Shown here one piece after another: positions 1-4,702 of a DNA stretch of 5,016 bases; positions within the stretch are counted from its first letter, which is position 1, and each line of letters starts with the position of its first letter. Made by a program: the position numbers and the translations under genes. Location of the stretch: contig JAUWMD010000197.1 in the NCBI GenBank assembly GCA_030613345.1, positions 1 through 5,016 of the forward strand. Reading direction: 5' to 3'. The notes beneath the pieces were generated by a model, which made no database searches, had not been told where the DNA came from, and worked only from the letters and a program-made list of their open reading frames with translations. Origin of the DNA: Candidatus Krumholzibacteriota bacterium (GTDB lineage Bacteria > Krumholzibacteriota > Krumholzibacteriia > Krumholzibacteriales > Krumholzibacteriaceae).

Positions 1-761
1 ATCACCAGGAGCCGGTCCCTTGGCGACGAGCCGAACATAGCGATGACCTCCGAGACGATGGACCGTACGGTCTCGAACAGCTCCTCGTCCCTGAAGCTCC
101 ACTCCCCCCCGATGGCCAGGACAAGCCTGACACCCGATACGGACATCTCGAGAAATCGGTAGCCGCCTGCCGCGACGAACGTCATCGGTATCTCGGATAC
201 CGCAGGCACTATCATCCTGGTGCCGACCGTTTCCCATGGAGATCCGATCCTGTCACCTTCGTGGAGACCGATGTCGACGAGGACCCCTCCCGCCACCGGA
301 TGTGCCGGCTGGACAAAGAGGTCCCTCCCCATGAGTCTGGACCTGACCGGTCCCAGATGGCTCAGCATCCCCCTTACTTCGGGGGAGTACCTGTCCTCGA
401 TCGTCATGACCACATCGTATCTGATCGTGAAATCGTCCCCGCCGCATTCGATTTCCCAGCCCTCCGGAGTTGCCGTGATCCCGAGCGGACTACCGTCCGT
501 GGAAAAGGCCTCCATCCCTATCGGCTCGAGCCTTCCGCCCGACTCCGTCTCCACGGCGGAGAACGTGAATTTTCTGCCGGTGCGGCCCAAAACCTTACCT
601 TCCACGGTGACGACATTGAGGCCGGCGTCCTTCAGTCGAACCGACCACGCCAGGGCGGGATCGGGCATACCTGACTTCGGCACCGCCATGAAGACAACGA
701 CTATACTCATTGCGAACAAAGCAATTGCAACAATCCTGGATATATTCTTGTACAGTTCCAT
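1..761 (-). CDS. Membrane-anchored M61 peptidase-like protein, N-terminal part (partial at window edge)
   Basis: The reading frame is open from an ATG at 761-759 down to the left edge (253 codons plus 2 bases), so the C-terminus is missing. A GGAGG at 775-771, 9 nt before the ATG, sets the start. Seen: residues 9-26 form one hydrophobic stretch after a short Lys/Arg-containing N-terminus, an uncleaved anchor or signal peptide, so the rest should be outside the cytoplasm. The following part looks like a beta-rich domain. The end (GGEWSFRDEELFETV, then an amphipathic helix and MFGSSPRDRLLV) resembles the point where M61 glycyl-aminopeptidase-like proteins pass from the N-terminal domain to the catalytic domain (compare FG-x-x-P-x-x-R-Y). 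The HExxH zinc site expected of a true M61 peptidase would lie beyond the window, so activity cannot be judged. The coding call is firm; the family is inferred from pattern only. It is transcribed away from the sirtuin gene. Confidence 0.75.
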   Translation of the reverse strand, partial: MELYKNISRIVAIALFAMSIVVVFMAVPKSGMPDPALAWSVRLKDAGLNVVTVEGKVLGRTGRKFTFSAVETESGGRLEPIGMEAFSTDGSPLGITATPEGWEIECGGDDFTIRYDVVMTIEDRYSPEVRGMLSHLGPVRSRLMGRDLFVQPAHPVAGGVLVDIGLHEGDRIGSPWETVGTRMIVPAVSEIPMTFVAAGGYRFLEMSVSGVRLVLAIGGEWSFRDEELFETVRSIVSEVIAMFGSSPRDRLLV

Positions 762-903
762 CTGTCGATTCCTCCACCGGACGGTACCCGGACCGGACCG
801 CGCCACGACAGACCATCCCGGCGCGTTATTCCCCGCAAGAACCGGTTGCAAGGTACATTCCAGCGTCTTGACTATCCTCGGTTCGATACCATACGATGCA
901 GCC
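762..903. promoter_or_regulatory. Divergent intergenic region between the M61-like and sirtuin genes
   Basis: These 142 bp lie between two divergently transcribed genes and must hold both start signals. On the minus strand the M61-like gene has a clear GGAGG (775-771), but I find no good -10/-35 pair for it. The best, TTGCAA with TAACGC 17 bp downstream, is weak. On the plus strand a TTGACT/TACGAT pair lies next to the sirtuin start. Around 776-803 the sequence is GC-rich with a GGACC unit repeated in tandem, but it forms no convincing hairpin. No small gene is supported here. Confidence 0.55.
868..897 (+). promoter_or_regulatory. Candidate sigma70-type promoter for the sirtuin gene (leaderless start)
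   Basis: TTGACT (868-873, 5 of 6 matches to TTGACA) is followed after 18 bp by TACGAT (892-897, 4 of 6 to TATAAT). Transcription would start about 7 nt later, at or next to the A of the ATG at 904. No Shine-Dalgarno-like sequence precedes that ATG, which fits a leaderless mRNA. This is inferred from spacing alone; the -10 is imperfect. Confidence 0.4.
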
Positions 904-1659
904 ATGAAGGAAGAACTCGACAAGGCGGCATCGATACTGGCCCGATCGACTAGTGCGGCGGCTCTGACCGGCGCCGGGATCTCCAGGGAGAGCGGGATCC
1001 CGACCTTCAGGGACAACGACGGGATCTGGGGTAAATACAGGCCTGAGGAGTTAGCCACGCTCGAGGGATTTCTCGCCGACCCCGGCCTCGTCTGGCGATG
1101 GTACATGGAGAGACTATTCACAGCCCGGACGAAGAAGCCCAATCCGGGCCACTATGCGCTGGCGAGGCTCGAGCGGATCCTGCCCAGATTCGTCCTCATC
1201 ACACAGAACATCGACGACCTGCACCGAAAGGCGGGAAGCGCCGACCTGATCGAGCTGCACGGCAACATCGAGAGGTTCAGGTGCCTCGAGGCAGCCCATC
1301 CGGCCGAATACGACCCCGGATGGGGAGAGGAGCCGCCACTCTGCAGTTGCGGATCGATCATCAGGCCCGGCGTTGTCTGGTTCGGCGAGCAGCTGCCGGA
1401 AAAGGAGGTCGAGCGGGCCTTCGCAGAGTCCGCAATGTGCGACGTGATGCTGGTAATCGGGACGTCCGGCATGGTATCGCCCGCCTCTCACCTGCCCCTC
1501 GCGGCGAAGGACGCCGATGCTTCTGTAATAGAGATAAATACGGCAAGGTCGGCGATCACGCCGCTGGCTGACGTTTTTCTGGAGGGTCCGTCCGGAGAGA
1601 TACTGCCGGGCCTCGTCTCGAGGACCGCGGAGATCATGAATGATATACAGGGAAATTGA
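904..1659 (+). CDS. NAD-dependent protein deacylase, sirtuin (SIR2/CobB family, class III-like)
   Basis: The 251-residue protein is a complete single-domain sirtuin. Such enzymes remove acetyl, succinyl or related groups from lysine using NAD+, yielding nicotinamide and O-acyl-ADP-ribose in the cytoplasm. Seen: the NAD-binding GAGIS-x-ESGIPTFR at 23-36, TQNIDDLH at 100-107, catalytic His119 in ELHGN, VVWFGE at 157-162, GTSG at 186-189 and IN at 211-212. Tyr67 and Arg70 (YMER) match the Y-x-x-R pair that class III enzymes (E. coli CobB, SIRT5) use to hold succinyl or malonyl groups, so desuccinylase activity is a reasonable inference. Odd: the zinc ligands are Cys127, Cys147 and Cys149, and the usual fourth Cys is Ala130. 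I chose the ATG at 904 because residue 1 sits at the usual distance from GAGIS; the frame stays open far upstream but that part is not sirtuin-like. The gene is divergent from the M61-like gene and convergent with the Wzz-like gene. Confidence 0.93.
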   Translation: MKEELDKAASILARSTSAAALTGAGISRESGIPTFRDNDGIWGKYRPEELATLEGFLADPGLVWRWYMERLFTARTKKPNPGHYALARLERILPRFVLITQNIDDLHRKAGSADLIELHGNIERFRCLEAAHPAEYDPGWGEEPPLCSCGSIIRPGVVWFGEQLPEKEVERAFAESAMCDVMLVIGTSGMVSPASHLPLAAKDADASVIEINTARSAITPLADVFLEGPSGEILPGLVSRTAEIMNDIQGN

Positions 1660-1666
1660 CCGGTCA
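1657..1666. other. Palindromic convergent stop-codon junction (TGACCGGTCA)
   Basis: The stop of the plus-strand sirtuin gene (TGA, 1657-1659) and the stop of the minus-strand Wzz-like gene (TGA, read 1666-1664) are separated by CCGG. Together they form a perfect 10-bp palindrome. There is no room for a dedicated intergenic terminator, and I see no GC hairpin with a T run on either side, so transcripts from the two genes probably overlap at their 3' ends. Confidence 0.8.
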
Positions 1667-2842
1667 GACCCGGAGTCTTCTGCGAAGCTCGGAGAGGTCG
1701 CTGCTCAACTGGTCGACGACGCTTCGGAACGCCTCGTCCTCTTCGCCAGTCCTCTCCTTCATGCTGGTCCAGCCCCACCACGCCAGGACGAGGAGCATCC
1801 ATACACCTCCGGCAGTGAACGCGATCAGGACCACGGCCCACCGCGGGACGCCGGCTCTCTTCCCGGGAATCCCCGGTGAATCGACGACCTGGACAGATGG
1901 TGTGGTTCTCGCCAGGTCGATGCCGCTCTCCTCGTGTTTCTGCAGCAGGAAGGAGTATACCCTCTCGTTGACCTCGAGGTCCCTCTGCAACGCGGTGTAT
2001 TCCTGATGGAGCGCTGGCATCTCCTCGAGAGATATAAAGACCGTCCTCGAGGTATCGCCCTTCACGATATTCTCGAGCTGGAGGTTGATGTTTCTCAGCT
2101 CGAGCTCCTTCTTGTTCAGTTCGGTGGCTTCATCCCTCGAGAACTCGCGTAGGATCTCTATCTGTATAGCGGTTATGGCAGCCCTGATCCTCAGAGCACT
2201 TGCCACGTCCATAGCGCCGCGGATCTGCTCCTCGAAACTGAATATCCCGTGCTTTTCCTGGAATGACGCTATCCGGGTCCTCGACCGATCGAGACGGTGC
2301 CTGTAGGCCTCTATCTGCTTTCTCGTGAATTCCAGGGTGCCCTCGGCCCGCTCGTAAAGCAGGCTGTGATTGATCGAGTCGAGGGTGGTTATGTGATGCA
2401 TGGCGATATTCATCGCCATCCCGGGATCCCTGTCTCTAGCCTTCAGTGTGATAATCCCGACCTGGGACGATCCTGTGGATATCGACCCCCTGAGCCTCCT
2501 GACGGCGTCGTCCATCGTATCGGCCTTGTACCATTTCATGAGTCCGAGGTCGGACACAACCTTCTCCGCCAGCCCCCTGCTGCCCAGGATGTCCACCATC
2601 ACCGCGGCCGACATCGAGCCACCCGTCATCGGGGCGATCATCGAAGGCAGGCTCATCGAAGCCATCCAGGCGGAGAGAAGCCCCTCACCTCCTTCTTCCA
2701 TCGGAGGCATCAGCAACGCCCGCGACTCGTACACCGGGGCTGCAAACAAGACGTACAGCAGCCCCGCGACAGCGAACACCACCGCGGCGGCGAGTATCGT
2801 CCGTCTTCTCTTCATCAGGTAGTCGAAAAGCCTGAATCCCAT
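1664..2842 (-). CDS. Wzz/GNVR-type polysaccharide chain-length determinant (co-polymerase)
   Basis: This 392-residue inner-membrane protein has the layout of polysaccharide co-polymerases, which set the length or export of O-antigen, capsule or exopolysaccharide chains. Seen: KRRR at 11-14, then TM1 at about 15-35; a Wzz-like N-terminal region to about 140; long helical stretches likely to coil at about 165-200 and 240-300; a GNVR-like segment at 282-307 (Tyr, Leu and Glu spaced as in E-Y-x-x-L-x-R and V-Y-x-x-L-L-x-K-x-E-E-S); a Pro-containing segment PSVQVVDSPGIPGK at 315-328; TM2 at about 336-356; and a short charged cytoplasmic tail. It has no Walker A motif or tyrosine-kinase domain, so any BY-kinase partner is encoded elsewhere. 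An AGAGG at 2854-2850, 7 nt before the ATG, supports the start. It is the last gene of the tyrS cluster, 27 bp after its neighbour, with a GC-rich hairpin in the junction. No glycosyltransferase or export genes lie nearby. The family is well supported; its polysaccharide is unknown. Confidence 0.85.
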   Translation of the reverse strand: MGFRLFDYLMKRRRTILAAAVVFAVAGLLYVLFAAPVYESRALLMPPMEEGGEGLLSAWMASMSLPSMIAPMTGGSMSAAVMVDILGSRGLAEKVVSDLGLMKWYKADTMDDAVRRLRGSISTGSSQVGIITLKARDRDPGMAMNIAMHHITTLDSINHSLLYERAEGTLEFTRKQIEAYRHRLDRSRTRIASFQEKHGIFSFEEQIRGAMDVASALRIRAAITAIQIEILREFSRDEATELNKKELELRNINLQLENIVKGDTSRTVFISLEEMPALHQEYTALQRDLEVNERVYSFLLQKHEESGIDLARTTPSVQVVDSPGIPGKRAGVPRWAVVLIAFTAGGVWMLLVLAWWGWTSMKERTGEEDEAFRSVVDQLSSDLSELRRRLRV

Positions 2843-2858
2843 CGGGACACCTCTCGTG

Positions 2859-2879
2859 CGGCGGGAGGATCACCCGCCG
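2859..2879 (-). other. Intercistronic stem-loop holding the upstream stop codon
   Basis: CGGCGGG (2859-2865) and CCCGCCG (2873-2879) are perfect inverted arms of 7 bp, all G-C pairs, around a 7-nt loop. On the coding (minus) strand the TGA stop of the AhpD-like gene (2872-2870) lies in the loop, and the hairpin ends a few bases before the ribosome binding site of the Wzz-like gene. No U run follows, so it is not a standard terminator. It could influence mRNA processing, stability or translation of the downstream gene; that role is inferred. Confidence 0.55.
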
Positions 2880-3217
2880 AAAAGTTTCTCCATCCTGGCG
2901 GCGGCGCGCCTCAGATGCGGGATCACGATCGAACCGCCGACGATGAGCGCCACGTTGAAAGCCTCGTAGAACTGCTCCCTCGAGACACCCTCCTCAAAAC
3001 ATCTCGCCACGTGATAGTTGATGCAGTCGTCGCACCTCAGCACCATCGACGACGCCAGCCCCATGAGCTCCTTGGTCCTCGCATCGAGCGCGCCGTCGGT
3101 ATACGCCTGAGTGTCGAGGGCGAAGAACCTCTTGATGCCGATGTGATCGGACGAGAGGACCATCTTGTTGAGCCGGTCTCTCTCCTCCTCGAAATCTTTT
3201 CTCCAGTCTTCGGACAT
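2870..3217 (-). CDS. AhpD-like / carboxymuconolactone decarboxylase family protein
   Basis: A 115-residue all-helical protein typical in size of single-domain members of this family. Seen: Glu50, Cys62, Cys65 and His69 fit the E-x11-C-x2-C-x3-H active-site pattern of AhpD alkylhydroperoxidases, in the local context KELMGLASSMVLRCDDC. This supports thiol-based peroxidase or disulfide-reductase chemistry rather than true carboxymuconolactone decarboxylation, a name the family carries for historical reasons. The later part (FEEGVSREQFYEAFNVALIV) is the usual helix pair of the fold, which normally assembles into trimers or hexamers. No signal peptide, so cytoplasmic. A GGGGAGG with 9 nt spacing precedes the ATG. 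The gene starts 25 bp after the tyrS stop and ends 27 bp before the Wzz-like gene, so it probably shares their transcript. No ahpC is visible nearby. The substrate is unknown. Confidence 0.88.
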   Translation of the reverse strand: MSEDWRKDFEEERDRLNKMVLSSDHIGIKRFFALDTQAYTDGALDARTKELMGLASSMVLRCDDCINYHVARCFEEGVSREQFYEAFNVALIVGGSIVIPHLRRAAARMEKLFGG

Positions 3218-3242
3218 CGTCCTTGGCCTCCCCGGAACCCGG

Positions 3243-4502
3243 TCACTCTGCCGGGAGGAGCCTCATGTATTTCTTTTTTCCGGCCCTGAGAAGGACACAG
3301 CCATCCTCGATATCATCCGCCGAGATAATCTCGTCGAACTGCTCGATCCTCCGCCCGTTCACATACGCGCCTCCCTGCTGAACGAGGCGCCTCGCCTCTC
3401 CGCGCGATTTCGTCAGGCCGGATTCGGCGAACAGCACGAACGCCGGAATACCCTCCCGGAGCTTTACAACGGGGAACTCTATCGTCGGACCGGAGATCAC
3501 TACCGTCGGATTCGTTACATCCACGCCAGCCGTGGCAGGATTAGGGGTGACGAACAGGTCCTTCGATGCTTTCTTCACCTTTGCGGCTTCAACCTCTCCA
3601 TGCAGGATGGTGGTACATTCTGTCGCGAGGACCTCCTTCGCCTCCCTTATATCCGCTCCATCGAGTGACGAGAGGCGCCGCACCTCGTCCATCGGCAGGA
3701 ATGTGAACAGTGCGAGGAATCTCCCCACATCCCTGTCATCGGTGTTGATCCAGTACTGGTAATAATCGTACGGCGAGGTGCGCTGCGGATCGAGCCAGAT
3801 CGCGCCCCTCTCCGTTTTACCCATCTTGCTGCCCGACGCGGTGGTAAGAAGCGGAAAAGTAAGCGCCTCGGCATCGCCGCCCTCTACCCTCCTCACCAGG
3901 TCGGTGCCGGCGAGGATATTACGCGACTGATCGTTGCCCCCCATCTGTATCGTGCAGTCGTATTCCCTGTACAGGTGGAGGAAATCGTATGCCTGCAGGA
4001 GCATGTAATTGAATTCGATGAAGTTGAGGCCAGTCTCGAGCCTCATCCGGTAGCTCTCGGCGGCGAGCATCTTGTTGACGCTGAAATGGCGTCCGATATC
4101 CCGCAGAAACTCGATGAAGTTCAGCGGCATCAACCATTCGGCATTGTTGAGCATAAAAGCCCTGCCGCCGGAGAAATCCATGAAGTGGGCGAGTTGCTTC
4201 TTCAGCCCTTCCGCGTTCGCCTCGATCTGTTCAGGCGTCATCAACTGCCGAAGCTCGGTCTTCCCGCTCGGGTCCCCTATCATCGCCGTGCCCCCACCCA
4301 CTAGTGCGATAACCCGGTGACCGGCCCGCTGCATGTGAGCGAGCGCCATGATCGGCACGAGGCTCCCGCAGTGGAAGCTGTCCGACGTCGGATCGAAACC
4401 TATATAGCACGTGAGCGGATCCTCGAGCATCTCCTTCACGCGGTCCGTGTCGGAGCACTGCTCGATGAATCCCCTCTCCTCGAATATATCGTATACGTTC
4501 AT
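3243..4502 (-). CDS. tyrS: Tyrosine--tRNA ligase (TyrRS)
   Basis: This is a class I aminoacyl-tRNA synthetase that activates tyrosine with ATP and loads it on tRNA-Tyr in the cytoplasm. From the ATG at 4502 it is 419 residues, normal for bacterial TyrRS. Seen: YIGFDPTSDS at 33-42; HCGS at 44-47 in the HIGH position; GDPSGKTE at 76-83; Tyr166, Gln170 and Asp173 for tyrosine binding (NYMLLQAYDF); QMGGNDQ at 186-192; KMGKT at 226-230 in the KMSKS position; and a C-terminal S4 RNA-binding domain at about 352-415. Odd: the common DQW-x-N after GG is DQSRN here. Start choice: an upstream in-frame ATG at 4529 would add 9 residues but has no ribosome binding site, while 4502 has GGAG 8 nt upstream and gives the usual MNVYDIFEERGFIEQ beginning. 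It heads a likely operon with the AhpD-like and Wzz-like genes and is divergent from the aminotransferase gene. Confidence 0.96.
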   Translation of the reverse strand: MNVYDIFEERGFIEQCSDTDRVKEMLEDPLTCYIGFDPTSDSFHCGSLVPIMALAHMQRAGHRVIALVGGGTAMIGDPSGKTELRQLMTPEQIEANAEGLKKQLAHFMDFSGGRAFMLNNAEWLMPLNFIEFLRDIGRHFSVNKMLAAESYRMRLETGLNFIEFNYMLLQAYDFLHLYREYDCTIQMGGNDQSRNILAGTDLVRRVEGGDAEALTFPLLTTASGSKMGKTERGAIWLDPQRTSPYDYYQYWINTDDRDVGRFLALFTFLPMDEVRRLSSLDGADIREAKEVLATECTTILHGEVEAAKVKKASKDLFVTPNPATAGVDVTNPTVVISGPTIEFPVVKLREGIPAFVLFAESGLTKSRGEARRLVQQGGAYVNGRRIEQFDEIISADDIEDGCVLLRAGKKKYMRLLPAE

Positions 4503-4510
4503 CCTCGCTA

Positions 4511-4514
4511 CTCC
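4511..4514 (-). promoter_or_regulatory. Ribosome binding site that decides the tyrS start
   Basis: On the minus strand GGAG lies 8 nt upstream of the ATG at 4502. No purine-rich match precedes the alternative in-frame ATG at 4529, so 4502 is the more likely start. Confidence 0.65.
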
Positions 4515-4545
4515 GTTCAGATCGGTCATCAGGATGCGCCGAAGA

Positions 4546-4551
4546 ATGATA
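4546..4551 (-). promoter_or_regulatory. Candidate -10 element close to tyrS
   Basis: TATCAT on the minus strand matches TATAAT at 5 of 6 positions and would start transcription near 4539, giving a leader of about 37 nt before the 4502 ATG. I find no good -35 at the right distance, so this is an alternative to the promoter pair at 4615-4644. Confidence 0.3.
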
Positions 4552-4614
4552 ACATGGTAAAGAGAGGTCCGACACAGGTTTTTTTGCTCCGAAACGGCGG
4601 CGGCCCGGGCGCCG

Positions 4615-4644
4615 AATATGGCTTGAACTACCCGACATCTTCAA
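4615..4644 (-). promoter_or_regulatory. Candidate tyrS operon promoter (minus strand)
   Basis: On the minus strand TTGAAG (4644-4639, 4 of 6) is followed after 18 bp by CATATT (4620-4615, 4 of 6). It would start transcription near 4608 and give a leader of about 105 nt. It overlaps the plus-strand promoter candidate for the aminotransferase gene. The predicted leader contains a small GC-rich inverted repeat (CGGCG/CGCCG arms, 4598-4614, partly at the start site) and an A7 run, but no T-box or clear attenuator. Weak matches; an inference. Confidence 0.3.
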
Positions 4645-4650
4645 TATATT
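4623..4650 (+). promoter_or_regulatory. Candidate promoter of the D-amino acid aminotransferase gene
   Basis: TTGAAC (4623-4628, 4 of 6) and TATATT (4645-4650, 5 of 6) are spaced by 16 bp. The start of transcription would be near 4657, giving a leader of about 46 nt that contains the hairpin at 4671-4690. It is the best promoter-like pair in the window by AT-richness against a GC-rich background. Confidence 0.5.
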
Positions 4651-4655
4651 GTCGG
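4632..4655. repeat. Inverted repeat with nested palindrome in the divergent promoter region
   Basis: CCGACA (4632-4637) and TGTCGG (4650-4655) are perfect inverted arms with a 12-nt AT-rich spacer. Partly inside lies CAATATATTG (4642-4651), a perfect 10-bp palindrome. The repeat covers the plus-strand -10 and the minus-strand -35 candidates, a position suited to an operator for a dimeric regulator. No regulator is identified, and 6-bp arms can arise by chance. Confidence 0.4.
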
Positions 4656-4670
4656 TAACCTACATCAACG

Positions 4671-4690
4671 GGGCTTCCTGCGGGAAGCCC
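4671..4690 (+). other. 5'-leader hairpin directly before the aminotransferase ribosome binding site
   Basis: GGGCTTCC (4671-4678) and GGAAGCCC (4683-4690) form a perfect 8-bp stem with a 4-nt TGCG loop. The next bases, GGGGAG (4691-4696), are the Shine-Dalgarno sequence, 6 nt before the ATG at 4703. No T run follows, so it is not a terminator. It may protect the mRNA 5' end or tune ribosome access; this is inferred from position. Confidence 0.6.
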
Positions 4691-4702
4691 GGGGAGTGAC
4701 AC

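Noticed and set aside
776..803. GC-rich repeated GGACC/GGTACC tract as a REP-like element
   Set aside because: The inverted pairing is only 4 bp and imperfect, and no second copy is present in the window.
220..903. Upstream open extension of the sirtuin frame (start at 220)
   Set aside because: The extension is not sirtuin-like, lies antisense to the M61-like gene, which has its own GGAGG and membrane anchor, and would make the protein 228 residues too long.
3218..3242. CCGG-GTT-CCGG mini-hairpin between tyrS and the AhpD-like gene
   Set aside because: A 4-bp stem with a 3-nt loop is expected by chance in DNA this rich in CCGG.
2297..3289. Long plus-strand open frame of 330 codons
   Set aside because: It is rich in His, Arg and Pro with no recognisable domain and lies opposite the Wzz-like, AhpD-like and tyrS genes, which have clear motifs and ribosome binding sites. 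It is a shadow of GC-rich coding sequence.
4503..4529. Nine-residue N-terminal extension of TyrRS from the ATG at 4529
   Set aside because: No ribosome binding site precedes it, while the ATG at 4502 has GGAG at 8 nt and matches the usual TyrRS N-terminus.
4579..4585. T7 run on the plus strand as a terminator
   Set aside because: No stem precedes it on the plus strand, and no plus-strand gene ends nearby.
4503..4660. T-box riboswitch or tyrosine attenuator in the tyrS leader
   Set aside because: No T-box consensus (AGGGTGGNACCGCG-like) and no hairpin followed by a T run on the minus strand; the leader is probably at most about 105 nt.
4671..4690. Hairpin as a Rho-independent terminator
   Set aside because: Neither strand has a T run after the stem, and both neighbouring genes point away from it.
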